Assembly: GCF_044344315.1 (NCBI RefSeq)
Contig: NZ_JBIJDC010000006.1
Location: 1-64,000 of the forward strand
DNA: 64,000 bases
Reading direction: 5' to 3'
From: Zoogloea sp044344315
Lineage (GTDB): Bacteria > Pseudomonadota > Gammaproteobacteria > Burkholderiales > Rhodocyclaceae
Shown: one piece after another, positions 33,747 through 42,512 of the stretch
Layout: each line of letters opens with the position of its first letter
Numbering within the stretch: the stretch's first letter is position 1
Position numbers and translations under genes: made by a program
The notes under the pieces: generated by a model
Databases searched by the model: none
Told to the model about the DNA's origin: nothing
The model's input: only the letters and a program-made list of their open reading frames with translations

Positions 33747-33754
33747 GATCATCC

Positions 33755-33782
33755 ATCGTGGTGCGTGAGAAGGCACCACGAT
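33755..33782. terminator. Hairpin between the hydrolase arm and nasA
   Basis: ATCGTGGTGC and GCACCACGAT form a perfect 10-bp stem with an 8-base loop, in the 46-bp gap between two convergent genes. No T-run follows, so it may work as a bidirectional attenuator rather than a classical terminator. Confidence 0.55.
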
Positions 33783-33792
33783 GTCCTACAGT

Positions 33793-36525
33793 TCAGTGGG
33801 TCACGCCTTGCCCCAGACGCTTCAACTCGGGCACGCAGGAGCCGCAGTTGGTGCCGCATCTGGTGCGGGTTTGAAGGGATTCGAGGGATTCTCCGCTGCG
33901 GAACGCCGCTAGAATGTCGTCCTCGGCGACATCGAAGCAGTTGCAGATCACCTTGCCGCGGGCAGTCTGTGCCACCGGAGGCTGAGTCAGCGGGGCGAGT
34001 AACCACGGGCGTGCGGCGGCAACAGAGTGGCCCTGCATCACCATCTCGGTCAGCCATTCAGCCCCCTTGGTCTCTCCCGCCAGGCGTAAGGCGCTGAGGG
34101 TGTCGCCGGTCACCCTTGCCCGTTTTGTCACCCCCCTGCGATCGTCCTTATAGGACAGCACTTGGCCAGGGTCGTCCAGGGCCAGATCCCGGTCCAGTGC
34201 TTCAAGCATTGCCTGGGGGAACTCCTCGGCGCACGCCTTCAGCACCACCACCGGTGAATTGCGTCCCGATAGGGTCAGGCTGGCGTACGGAAAGTGCGGC
34301 AGCCAGCGGCGCAGCTTGTCCATCACATCCAGGGGGTTGGGTTGCAGGCGGCCGTCGGCATCCGGCTCCGAGCGGCGCATGGCCACCAGCGCCTTGCCAG
34401 CGGTGTACCTGGCGACCTGCACGGCTGCGTGCTTGAGTTCGGGCTGCTTGGAAACGGGGTCGAAGCTGCGGGGAAGCAGGACGTTGACGCCCTGGCCGCC
34501 CATGGTGTTGCCGCCCCAGTGCATGGGCAGGAAAGTCTGCCCCGGACGCAGCGTGGCCGATTCCATGACCTTCAGCACGACGGCGCCGCGCTTGCTCTTC
34601 ACCTGCACCAGATCACCACCGGTCAGGCCGCGCCGCTCCATGTCGTCCTTGTGCATGTGCAGCAGCGGTTCGGCCTCGTGGCTGTAGAGGCGGGCGACCA
34701 GACCCGTGCGGCTCATTCCGTGCCACTGGTCGCGCAGGCGGCCGGTGTTGAGGTGCAGCGGGTAACGGGCGCTCGGCGATTCGGCCGTAATGCGGTGCTC
34801 GGTGACGACGAAGCGGGCCCGGCCCGAAGGTGTCGGGAAAACGCCATCCTCGTACAGCCGGACCTTGCCCTGGCTGGCGCCTTCCGGGAAGGGCCATTGC
34901 TGGGGGCCGGCGCTTTCAAGCAGGGCGTAGCTGAGGCCGGTGATGTCCAGATCGCGCCCGCGGGTGGACTCCCGGTGCTCGTTCCAGATCTGCTCGGGAG
35001 TGGTGTAGGGGAACATCCGCGCGGCAAGCTCGCCCTTGCCCAGGCGGATGCCCAGACGCCGGGCGAAATCCACCACGATCGCCCAATCGTGGCGGGCTTC
35101 GCCCGGCGCGGACACGGCGGCTCGGACGCGGCTGATGGCGCGCTCCGAGTTGGTGACGGTGCCGTCCTTCTCGCCCCAGGTGCTGGCGGGGAGCAGGAGG
35201 TCGGCGTAAGCACAGGTTTCGGTATGGCCGAAGGCTTCTTGGACGACGACGAATTCGGCCTTCTGCAGGGCGGCGTGAATCATGGCCTGGTCGGGCATCG
35301 ACTGGGCCGGGTTGGTGCAGGCGATCCAGACCGCCTTGACCTCGCCGGATTGCAGCCCCTCGAACAGCTCCACGGCACTTCGGCCGGGCTTCTCCGGGAC
35401 CTCGTCCACACCCCACAAGGCGGCAACTTCAGCCCGGTGCTGGGGATTGGCCATGTCCCGGTGAGCGGAGAGCAGGTTGGCAAGGCCACCCACCTCGCGT
35501 CCGCCCATGGCATTGGGCTGGCCGGTGAGGGAGAACGGCCCGGCACCAGGGCGGCCGATTTGGCCCGTGGCCAGGTGCAGGTTGATCAGCGCCGAGTTGT
35601 TGTGGGTGCCAAAGCTGTACTGATTCAGCCCCTGGCAATACATGGACATGGTTGCCGGGGAGGTGGCGAAGATCTGCGCCGCCGCCTCGATGGCTTTACG
35701 TTCCAGGCCACAGATGGCCGCAGCCATGCTTGGCGTGTACTCGCGGACAGCCTTCTTCAGGGCGTCGAAGCCCTCGGTGTGGGCATCAATGTACCCACGA
35801 TCAACCCAGCCTTCCCACAGCATGACGTGGAGCATCGCGTTGTAGAGCGCGATGTCTGTGCCGGGCAACAGGGCCAGATGCAGATCGGCGGCCTCGGCCG
35901 TGTCGGTGCGGCGGGGGTCGATGACCACCAGCTTCATTTCCGGATTGGCCTTGCGGGCGTCTTCGACGCGCCGGAAGGCAATCGGGTGGGCGAAGGCGGT
36001 ATTGCTGCCCGAGATGAACAGGGCGCCGGTGTGGGCGATGTCCTCGTAACTGCAGGGCGGTGCGTCGGCACCCAGACTCAGCTTGTAGCCGGCCACGGCG
36101 CTGGACATGCATAGACGGGAATTGGTATCGAGGTTGTTGGTGCCGATCAGGCCCTTCACCAGCTTGTTGAAGACGTAGTAGTCCTCTGTCAGCAACTGGC
36201 CGGCGCCATACACGGCGACGGCATCGGGGCCGTGCTCGGCAATGATGGCGGCGAAACGCTCGGCCGCGGCATCCAGGGCCACGTCCCAGCTCACCCGTTC
36301 GCGGGCCTGGCCGCGGTCGTTGCGCAGTTCGGGATACAGCGCGCGGGCGATCAGGGTTTCGGGGGCGCTGGACAGATGCAGGGTCGAACCCTTGGTGCAC
36401 AGGCGGCCGAAGTTCGCTGGGTGCTTGGCGTCACCCTTGACGCCGACAATACGGCCAGCTTCATGTTCGATCACGACACCGCAGCCGACGCCGCAGTAAC
36501 AACAGGTAGATCTGGTTTCAGCCAT
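33793..36525 (-). CDS. nasA: Assimilatory nitrate reductase, catalytic subunit with C-terminal BFD-type [2Fe-2S] domain
   Basis: 910 residues from ATG 36525, with AAGGAG 5 nt upstream. It reduces nitrate to nitrite in the cytosol with Mo-bisMGD. The N-terminal [4Fe-4S] cysteines are Cys8, Cys11 and Cys15, with the fourth near residue 42 in RLCTKG. The molybdopterin fold follows (YCQGLNQYSFGTHNNSALINLH near 300, TNPAQSMPDQ near 410). The C-terminal ~60 residues carry a bacterioferritin-associated ferredoxin motif (VICNCFDV and TRCGTNCGSC), the sign of the NasA rather than the NapA or NarG branch. A sigma-54 promoter 25 bp upstream suggests nitrogen control. Confidence 0.95.
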   Translation of the reverse strand: MAETRSTCCYCGVGCGVVIEHEAGRIVGVKGDAKHPANFGRLCTKGSTLHLSSAPETLIARALYPELRNDRGQARERVSWDVALDAAAERFAAIIAEHGPDAVAVYGAGQLLTEDYYVFNKLVKGLIGTNNLDTNSRLCMSSAVAGYKLSLGADAPPCSYEDIAHTGALFISGSNTAFAHPIAFRRVEDARKANPEMKLVVIDPRRTDTAEAADLHLALLPGTDIALYNAMLHVMLWEGWVDRGYIDAHTEGFDALKKAVREYTPSMAAAICGLERKAIEAAAQIFATSPATMSMYCQGLNQYSFGTHNNSALINLHLATGQIGRPGAGPFSLTGQPNAMGGREVGGLANLLSAHRDMANPQHRAEVAALWGVDEVPEKPGRSAVELFEGLQSGEVKAVWIACTNPAQSMPDQAMIHAALQKAEFVVVQEAFGHTETCAYADLLLPASTWGEKDGTVTNSERAISRVRAAVSAPGEARHDWAIVVDFARRLGIRLGKGELAARMFPYTTPEQIWNEHRESTRGRDLDITGLSYALLESAGPQQWPFPEGASQGKVRLYEDGVFPTPSGRARFVVTEHRITAESPSARYPLHLNTGRLRDQWHGMSRTGLVARLYSHEAEPLLHMHKDDMERRGLTGGDLVQVKSKRGAVVLKVMESATLRPGQTFLPMHWGGNTMGGQGVNVLLPRSFDPVSKQPELKHAAVQVARYTAGKALVAMRRSEPDADGRLQPNPLDVMDKLRRWLPHFPYASLTLSGRNSPVVVLKACAEEFPQAMLEALDRDLALDDPGQVLSYKDDRRGVTKRARVTGDTLSALRLAGETKGAEWLTEMVMQGHSVAAARPWLLAPLTQPPVAQTARGKVICNCFDVAEDDILAAFRSGESLESLQTRTRCGTNCGSCVPELKRLGQGVTH

Positions 36526-36549
36526 CACGACTCCTTTGTCTGTGGATAA

Positions 36550-36565
36550 AGCAAAGGATGTGCCA
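36550..36565 (-). promoter_or_regulatory. Sigma-54 promoter of nasA
   Basis: On the minus strand TGGCAC, five bases, TTGCT matches the -24/-12 consensus exactly (GG and GC dinucleotides correctly spaced). The predicted start is near 36540, about 15 nt before the ATG, just leaving room for the AAGGAG site. Confidence 0.75.
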
Positions 36566-36604
36566 TGCGGAAGAGGGGCGCTCTGGCGTCCTTTGGCGCT
36601 TTGT

Positions 36605-36665
36605 CCGCACCAAAGCGGGGTGCGCCGGTGCCGGGATGGTGCATTTCCGGCATGAGCGCACCATC
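36605..36665 (-). promoter_or_regulatory. Possible NtrC enhancer region
   Basis: Several GCACC and GGTGC half sites occur here, among them GGTGCA at 36638-36643 and GCACCA at 36658-36663, about 65-125 bp upstream of the predicted nasA start, a normal distance for NtrC. No full palindrome with the usual spacing is present, so individual sites are unsure. Confidence 0.4.
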
Positions 36666-36935
36666 ATTGGGTCAAAGCGTGCCCGGCGCGGCTGATGCAC
36701 CCAGGTGTGTTCCGGGCGGGAGCGGCAGATTGCCCTTCCCTGTCAGCCCAGGAGCGGCAAGCAGGTTGTGGTGGTAGCGGGGAGCCCCGCAAGCAGGCGG
36801 GGGACGCCTCGCCTGACGTGGTGCAGTTTCGTGCGGGCCAGTATGTGACGGGTGTCCGACTGGCAGCGTCTCGGGTAACTGGTGGAAACGTTGCTCGGGA
36901 TGCAGAGCGTCAGAAGGTGGCTCCCCGGGTGCGGC

Positions 36936-37733
36936 TCAGGCGAAGATCTTCCATGCGCGGGCCGTGCGCGTGCCGAATATCTGCGGGTTCTGCGGCAACT
37001 GGTTGGTGGGTAGGTAGGCCGGGGTGATCTTCTTGAACCAGTCCTGGTAGGTGGCGCTGGTGGGCAGGGCAGCCAGGGCCTTCAGGGCGTAGTAGGTGAA
37101 GGCGCCGTAGGGGCGTCCGCGGAAGCTGGTGTCCCAGCTGAACTGGGTATCGGTACAGCCGGCCAGCAGCAGGTCACCCCCGCTGCGGGCGAGGCCACCC
37201 ACGGCGGGCAGCCGGGCGGCCCTGGCGTCGGGCAGGTCTTCGGGCTTCATCCATGCCTCCGGCGGGAGGAAGCGGGCCCGGGGCATGCCGGGGTCGAGGT
37301 CAGTGTTGTCGCCCCGGGTGACGCTGCCGGAGTGGCAGCTGTCGGAGATTAGCAGCACGCGCACGCCAGCTGCCCGGTTGGTGAGGAGGGGCGCCAGCTC
37401 GTCGTCCAGCAGTACCTTGCCGGAGCCGATGTCCCAGGGGCACAGGCCTTCGTCACGGCCGTCGGGTTCGTCGCCGTTGCGGTCGGGTACCCAGGTGCCG
37501 TGGCCGGAATAGGTGATCACCACGGTGTCGCCCTTGGCGGCGCCACTCACCAGGCTGCCGATGCCGGCGACCATGGCGGCCTTGGTGGCCTGGGCGTCGA
37601 TGAGCTTGCTGGCCGTGAAGCCCCGGGCGGTGAGGGTGGCGGCCCAGTCGTTGGCGTCATTGACGCAGCCTGACAGGTCGTTCTGGGTGCCGGGGTAGTC
37701 GTTGATGCCGATGCACAGCGCCTTCTTGCTCAT
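36936..37733 (-). CDS. Bacterial metacaspase (caspase-like C14 peptidase)
   Basis: 265 residues from ATG 37733. The p20-like domain has the catalytic dyad His78 in ITYSGHGTW and Cys133 in ISDSCHSGS, in the expected strand order after KALCIGINDYPG. It ends in a helical p10-like part with GAFTYYALKAL near residue 215. Bacterial orthocaspases cleave after Arg/Lys and are implicated in stress and programmed death, but the substrate is unknown. No signal peptide or extra domain is present. It lies between the nitrate reductase gene and the YbiB-like gene without obvious functional link. Confidence 0.9.
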   Translation of the reverse strand: MSKKALCIGINDYPGTQNDLSGCVNDANDWAATLTARGFTASKLIDAQATKAAMVAGIGSLVSGAAKGDTVVITYSGHGTWVPDRNGDEPDGRDEGLCPWDIGSGKVLLDDELAPLLTNRAAGVRVLLISDSCHSGSVTRGDNTDLDPGMPRARFLPPEAWMKPEDLPDARAARLPAVGGLARSGGDLLLAGCTDTQFSWDTSFRGRPYGAFTYYALKALAALPTSATYQDWFKKITPAYLPTNQLPQNPQIFGTRTARAWKIFA

Positions 37734-37884
37734 GATCCGTCTCCCTCTCGTGTCCGCCTCCGGGGCTGCCGAGGCAGCCGGCGGGAGCGCTGGGGCCCGG
37801 CACGCGGCCGGGCTATGGAATATGGATTTAAGCACCCGGGCTTGAAAGGTCAACGGCTTCTGCATCGCGCCGCCCCTGCCGTTG

Positions 37885-38811
37885 TCAGCTGCGCGGCACC
37901 TGGCTGAGCTGGCGCAGGGCGGCGACCTGATCGAGGATCGGCTGGGGAACCGGCAGGCTGCCATCGAGCATGACCCGGATGAGAGCCGCGTTGGCCTGGA
38001 TCTCCGGATCGTCGGGCTGGCCGTCGATGGGGGGCGCGCCCCCTTCTTCGGCGGGAAAGGCGACGTGGGCCTGGCCGTTGGCGAAGGCTTCGAGGCGCGG
38101 CCGCCGGCGGGGATTGGCGTAGGCTTCGCCCTCGGTGCCACGCAGCAGCAGGGCGACGCTACCCTGGGCCACGAGGTGGCCGTGCATACGCTCCAGATAT
38201 TCGGGGTGGGTCACGGAGACGACGCGCACGCTGTGGCCGGGGGCCGGGTCGAGGAGCTTGGCCAGGGTGTGGGCGCTGTTGCGTACGCCCAGGCGCGGGC
38301 GCAGGGCCAGCAAGGGGTCGAGGCCGGGGGCCAGGGCGTCCAGGGGCAGGCAGGCGAGGTGGTTGCTGGCGAGGCGGGCTTCGGCGTCGGCAAGGCTGGC
38401 GGCCGGGGTGATACCGAGGGCTTCAAGGAGGGCAAAGGGGCTGACCCGGCTCTCGAAGTCGTGGCGGCCCTGGATCAGCACCGGAATTCCCTCGCGGGCC
38501 AGCAGCAGCGCCAGCAGGGGCATCAGGTTGGCCTGGCGGCGGGCGCCGTTGTAAGTGGGCAGCACCACCAGGCGCGGGCCCGGCGGCACGGCCACGTGGG
38601 CGGTGCGGGCGTCGAGGGCGCGCTGGAAACCGAGCAGCTCGTCCGGCGATTCAGCCTTGATGCGCATGGACAGGATGATGGCGCCCAGCTCCAGGTCCGG
38701 CACGCGGCCATCCATCATGTCGCCGAAGAGGGCCTCGGCCTGATCGATGGTGAGGGGTTTGGAGCCTTTCGGCCCGCGGCCGATTTCCTTGATGAAGGGG
38801 GCGTAGGACAT
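37885..38811 (-). CDS. ybiB: YbiB/TrpD2-like DNA-binding protein
   Basis: 308 residues with the fold of anthranilate phosphoribosyltransferase: an N-terminal helical domain (IGRGPKGSKPLTIDQAEALFGDMMDG) and a phosphoribosyl-domain-like core (RLVVLPTYNGARRQANLMPLLALLL near 80). The Gly-rich phosphate loop GTGGD of TrpD is replaced by PTYNGARRQ, which is the mark of the TrpD2/YbiB family. In that family, the protein binds nucleic acid and is not an enzyme of tryptophan synthesis. These genes are often found near nitrate assimilation genes in Betaproteobacteria, in agreement with nasA here. Confidence 0.85.
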   Translation of the reverse strand: MSYAPFIKEIGRGPKGSKPLTIDQAEALFGDMMDGRVPDLELGAIILSMRIKAESPDELLGFQRALDARTAHVAVPPGPRLVVLPTYNGARRQANLMPLLALLLAREGIPVLIQGRHDFESRVSPFALLEALGITPAASLADAEARLASNHLACLPLDALAPGLDPLLALRPRLGVRNSAHTLAKLLDPAPGHSVRVVSVTHPEYLERMHGHLVAQGSVALLLRGTEGEAYANPRRRPRLEAFANGQAHVAFPAEEGGAPPIDGQPDDPEIQANAALIRVMLDGSLPVPQPILDQVAALRQLSQVPRS

Positions 38812-38963
38812 GATGGACAGGGTGACGGGGTTTCAGATCCGGCGAGTGTAGCGGATGCGGCGGCGCAGCAGTCGCGCCGTGCTGCGCATGGCTCGGTCTA
38901 GCGGGTGGCGTCCCCCGGCGCCTGGGTGCATGCTGTGCTGATCTGTCACTGGGGGTGGGCGCG

Positions 38964-40124
38964 ATGAAACGATGGCTGCAGGGAGGTGTGTGGGCGGGGC
39001 TCGGAAGAAGGCTGGCACTGGGTATGGGCTTGGTATTGTCCGCCGGCATCTGCACCGGGGCAGGGTTGCCGGTGGAGCGCCTGCGCCTGCCGCCCGGCTT
39101 CCGGATCGAGGTGCTTACCGATCAGGTGCCCAATGCCCGGGGGATGGCCCTGGGGGATTTCTCGGGCGGGCGTGGCGTGGTGTATGTGGGCAGCCGTGAG
39201 GCGGGCCAGGTGTATGGGGTGGAGATCGACGCCGGCCGTGCCGCCTGGGTCCATGTGCTGGCCCGGGGGCTGACCCAGCCGGTTGGGGTGGCCTGGCGCG
39301 ACGGTAGCCTGTACGTCTCCGAGGTGTCGCGCATCGTCGCCCTCGATGGGGTGGCGGCGCGCCTGGCACGGCCCCCGGTGCCGCGGGTGGTGACCGGACG
39401 CTTCCCGGGGGAGCGCCACCACGGCTGGAAGTTCATTGCCTTCGGCCCGGACGGCTGGCTCTACGTGCCGGTGGGGGCGCCCTGCAATGTGTGCGAGAAG
39501 GACGAGGGCCGCTATGCCAACATCCAGCGCATCCGCCCGGATGGCAGCGGGGCCGAGGTGGTGGCCCGCGGGGTGCGCAACACGGTGGGCTTCGACTGGC
39601 ACCCCCAGGATGGGCGCTTGTGGTTCACCGACAATGGCCGCGACATGCTGGGGGACGATGTACCGTCCGACGAGCTCAACCGCCTGAATCGCCCTGGCGA
39701 GCACTTCGGCTTTCCCTATTGTCACCAGGGTGACCTGCCCGACCCGGAGTTTGGCAAGGCCCGCCCCTGCGCTGATTTCACGCCGCCGGTGCTGAAGCTC
39801 GGCGCCCATGTGGCGGCCCTGGGCATGCGCTTCTACCGGGGCACGATGTTCCCGGCTGCCTATCGCCACACGCTGCTGATTGCCGAGCACGGCTCCTGGA
39901 ACCGCAGCCGCAAGTCCGGCTATCGGGTGGTCCGGGTGGACACCGATGTGGCGGGCAAAAACGTGCATCAGGAGGTGTTTGTGGAGGGCTGGCTGGAGGT
40001 GGGCGGGGACGGCCGCGAGCGGGTGTGGGGCCGTCCGGCCGATGTACTGGAACTGCCCGATGGCTCGGTGCTGATCAGCGACGACCTGGCCGGGGCGATC
40101 TACCGCGTCAGCTACGGGGGCTGA
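38964..40124 (+). CDS. PQQ-dependent sugar dehydrogenase (sorbosone dehydrogenase-like)
   Basis: 386 residues from ATG 38964. A signal peptide (LALGMGLVLSAGICTGAGL) sends it to the periplasm. The six-bladed propeller shows the glucose/sorbosone dehydrogenase motifs GWKFIAFGPDGWLYVPVG, then RGVRNTVGFDWHP and LWFTDNGRDMLGDD, and IAEHGSWNRS near residue 310, where His and Arg bind PQQ in the soluble GDH family. It probably oxidises an aldose or aldehyde and passes electrons to the respiratory chain. No PQQ biosynthesis genes are in the window. Confidence 0.88.
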   Translation: MKRWLQGGVWAGLGRRLALGMGLVLSAGICTGAGLPVERLRLPPGFRIEVLTDQVPNARGMALGDFSGGRGVVYVGSREAGQVYGVEIDAGRAAWVHVLARGLTQPVGVAWRDGSLYVSEVSRIVALDGVAARLARPPVPRVVTGRFPGERHHGWKFIAFGPDGWLYVPVGAPCNVCEKDEGRYANIQRIRPDGSGAEVVARGVRNTVGFDWHPQDGRLWFTDNGRDMLGDDVPSDELNRLNRPGEHFGFPYCHQGDLPDPEFGKARPCADFTPPVLKLGAHVAALGMRFYRGTMFPAAYRHTLLIAEHGSWNRSRKSGYRVVRVDTDVAGKNVHQEVFVEGWLEVGGDGRERVWGRPADVLELPDGSVLISDDLAGAIYRVSYGG

Positions 40125-40199
40125 GCGGGCGTGCCCTGATTGCGCTGTAGGGCGGTGGCGGCTAGGCTCGCTTCTTTTTTCCGGCAACAGGGACACGTC

Positions 40200-41072
40200 A
40201 TGAAGGTTGGTTTCATCGGTCTGGGCATCATGGGGCGCCCCATGGCCCTCAATATCCTCAAGGGTGGGTTTGACCTCACCGTGTGGGCACGCCGTGCCGA
40301 ATCCATGGCGCCGCTGCTCGAAGCCGGCGCCAAAGGCGCAGCCAGCGCTGCCGAGGTGGCGGCGGGCTGCGACGTGGTGTTCTCCATGGTGGCCGACGCC
40401 GCCGACGTGGAGCAGGTGGCCCTGGGGGCTGGCGGCGTGGCCGAAGGCGCGCGGGCCGGGTTGATCTACGTGGACATGAGCACCATCGCTCCGGCGGCAG
40501 CCCAGTCGATCTCGGCCCGCCTGCTGGACAAGGGCGTGACCATGCTCGACGCCCCCGTGTCGGGTGGCGAAGTGGGGGCCATCAGTGGCGGCCTGACCAT
40601 CATGGTGGGCGGTGACGCGGCGGCCTTCGCCAAGGTCGAGCCCCTGTTTGCCCGCATGGGCAAGGCGGCCACCCTGATCGGTGGGCCGGGGGCCGGGCAG
40701 GTGGCCAAGGCCTGCAACCAGATCCTCACCGGCGTCGGTGTGCTGGCGGTGGCGGAGGCCTTCAACTTTGCCCGCAAGAGCGGCGTGGATGCCGGCAAGG
40801 TGCGTGAGGCGCTGCTGGGCGGCTTTGCCTACAGCCGTATCCTCGAGAACCACGGCCAGCGCATGCTCGACCGCAACTTCAAGCCCGGCTTCAAGGCCTG
40901 GATGCACCAGAAGGACATGAACATCGTCATGCAGGAGGCCCATCGCCTGGGCCTGATGCTGCCCAGCAGCGCCGCCACCGCCCAGCTTTTCAATGCCATG
41001 GTGGGCAGCGGTATGGGTGAGGAGGATTCCGTCGCCGCCCTCAAACTGCTGGAAAGCCTGTCGGGGGAATGA
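40200..41072 (+). CDS. Beta-hydroxyacid dehydrogenase, GlxR/HIBADH family (copy 1)
   Basis: 290 residues from ATG 40200. The N-terminal Rossmann fold starts GFIGLGIMGRPMA, the substrate-binding motif DAPVSGGEVGA is near residue 119, and the catalytic Lys lies in GAGQVAKACNQ near 170. The group oxidises 3-hydroxyacids or reduces tartronate semialdehyde with NAD(P). Closest in type to 2-hydroxy-3-oxopropionate reductase. It is followed without a gap by a paralogue sharing the same motifs. Confidence 0.9.
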   Translation: MKVGFIGLGIMGRPMALNILKGGFDLTVWARRAESMAPLLEAGAKGAASAAEVAAGCDVVFSMVADAADVEQVALGAGGVAEGARAGLIYVDMSTIAPAAAQSISARLLDKGVTMLDAPVSGGEVGAISGGLTIMVGGDAAAFAKVEPLFARMGKAATLIGGPGAGQVAKACNQILTGVGVLAVAEAFNFARKSGVDAGKVREALLGGFAYSRILENHGQRMLDRNFKPGFKAWMHQKDMNIVMQEAHRLGLMLPSSAATAQLFNAMVGSGMGEEDSVAALKLLESLSGE

Positions 41073-41073
41073 G

Positions 41074-41952
41074 GTGAAGGTCGGATTTGTCGGACTGGGG
41101 GTGATGGGCCGGCCGATGGCCGGGCATCTGATCGCGGCCGGCCACGAGGTGGCCGTATGGGCGCGCCGGCCTGAATCGGCAGCGCCCCTCGCCGAGGCCG
41201 GCGCCCGCGTGCATGCCACCCCGGCGGAGCTGGCGCGCCACTGCGAGGTGGTCATCTCGGTGGTGACGGCCAGCGCCGATGTGGAACACCTGGCCCTCGG
41301 GCCGGACGGGCTCATCGACGGCCTGGCGGAAGGCGCCATCCACGTGGACATGAGCACCATCGCGCCGGAGACGGCCCGCAAGGTGGCGGCGCGCTATGCG
41401 GAAAAGGGTATAGGCTGGTTGGATGCGCCCGTGTCCGGCGGCGAGGTGGGGGCCCGGGACGCCACCCTGGCCATCATGGCCGGCGGCGACGCCGCGGTGC
41501 TGGAGCGTGTCCGGCCACTGTTTGCCTGCCTGGGCAAGACCGTGGTGCACATCGGCCCGGCCGGTGCCGGCCAGGTGGCCAAGGCCTGCAACCAGATGAT
41601 CATGGTCAACGCCATCCAGGCCTGCGCCGAGGCCATGCGCCTTGCCGATGCCCACGGGGTGGACCTGCACAAGGTGCGCGAGGCCCTGATGGGCGGCTCG
41701 GCAGCTTCGCGGGTGCTGGACGTGATGGGGGGGCGCATGGCGCGCCGGGATTTTGCCGCGGGCATCCAGTCACGCCTGCACCACAAGGATTTTGCGATCC
41801 TGATGGAGGAGGCCCGCCAGCTCGGCGCGCCCCTGCCGGTGGCCGCCCAGACCTGGCAGCAGCTCAACGCCCTGATGGCGATGGGCGGTGGCAGGGACGA
41901 TACGGCCAGTCTGCTGCGGGTGCTTGAGCCGGTTCAATGCAAGGGAGCTTGA
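41074..41952 (+). CDS. Beta-hydroxyacid dehydrogenase, GlxR/HIBADH family (copy 2)
   Basis: 292 residues with GTG start at 41074, 1 nt after the stop of copy 1. The same motifs recur (GFVGLGVMGRPMAGH, DAPVSGGEVGA, GAGQVAKACNQ), with roughly half of the residues identical to copy 1 by eye. The pair therefore arose by tandem duplication, and divergence suggests different substrates or a heteromeric enzyme. It is coupled to the following lipoprotein gene (ATG 1 nt after its stop). Confidence 0.9.
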   Translation: MKVGFVGLGVMGRPMAGHLIAAGHEVAVWARRPESAAPLAEAGARVHATPAELARHCEVVISVVTASADVEHLALGPDGLIDGLAEGAIHVDMSTIAPETARKVAARYAEKGIGWLDAPVSGGEVGARDATLAIMAGGDAAVLERVRPLFACLGKTVVHIGPAGAGQVAKACNQMIMVNAIQACAEAMRLADAHGVDLHKVREALMGGSAASRVLDVMGGRMARRDFAAGIQSRLHHKDFAILMEEARQLGAPLPVAAQTWQQLNALMAMGGGRDDTASLLRVLEPVQCKGA

Positions 41953-41953
41953 C

Positions 41954-42478
41954 ATGACGAATGCAGCAGGACGACGCAAGTTTGCCGGGCTCCTGGCGAC
42001 GGGCCTCGGCCTGACCGCTCTGGGGGGCTGTGCCGGGCTTCAACTGGGCATGAAGAAGCCGGAGGTGGCGGTGGTGGATATCCGCCCCCTGGACGGCACT
42101 CTGCTGGAGCAGCGCTTCATGCTGACCTTGCGGGTGACCAACCCGAATAGTGTCGAGATCCCCATCGAGGGTCTGACCTTTCGGCTGGATCTCAACGGCC
42201 AGCAGTTTGCCACCGGCGTCAGCAACAAGCCGGTGGTCATCCCGCGCCTCGGCAACGGGCTGGTGGACGTGACCGCCACCACCGGGCTGGCGAGCCTGAT
42301 GCGCCAGTTTCGCGAACTCGCCAAGGGGCGCGACCGGGTGGATTACCGGGTACGCGGCCGCCTGGTGACCGGCAACTTCGGTGGCTTCGACTTCGACGAA
42401 ACCGGCCAAGTGGGGATGCCGAAGGGCTTTGGCGAGGTGCAGCGGCGCGAACCGGTGCCGCCAGTGGAGCAGTTCTAG
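41954..42478 (+). CDS. LEA14/WHy-domain lipoprotein
   Basis: 174 residues from ATG 41954. The N-terminus has a lipoprotein signal with lipobox ALGGC (Cys near residue 26). Residues ~35-165 form one LEA type 2 (WHy) beta-sandwich, with VTNPNSVEIPIEGLTFRLDLNG the typical core. In plants this family is desiccation-related; bacterial versions are periplasm-facing lipoproteins of unclear role. A GC-rich hairpin (42494-42510) follows the stop. Confidence 0.88.
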   Translation: MTNAAGRRKFAGLLATGLGLTALGGCAGLQLGMKKPEVAVVDIRPLDGTLLEQRFMLTLRVTNPNSVEIPIEGLTFRLDLNGQQFATGVSNKPVVIPRLGNGLVDVTATTGLASLMRQFRELAKGRDRVDYRVRGRLVTGNFGGFDFDETGQVGMPKGFGEVQRREPVPPVEQF

Positions 42479-42512
42479 ACTTTGCGGCGCCCGGGGGCCT
42501 GACCGGCCCCTC

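Larger units (their letters stand above)
36526..36935. other. Intergenic region between nasA and the metacaspase gene
   Basis: About 410 bp with no convincing gene. It contains the nasA leader, a sigma-54 promoter (36550-36565), and a GC-rich block at 36605-36665 with several GGTGC/GCACC half sites and nested hairpins. Nothing else recognisable was seen from 36670 to 36935, the 3' side of the metacaspase gene. Confidence 0.6.

Noticed and set aside
37764..37779. GGCTGCC-GA-GGCAGCC hairpin upstream of the metacaspase gene as an operator
   Set aside because: Seven-bp arms with a two-base loop in a GC-rich region are expected by chance, and no promoter element is nearby.
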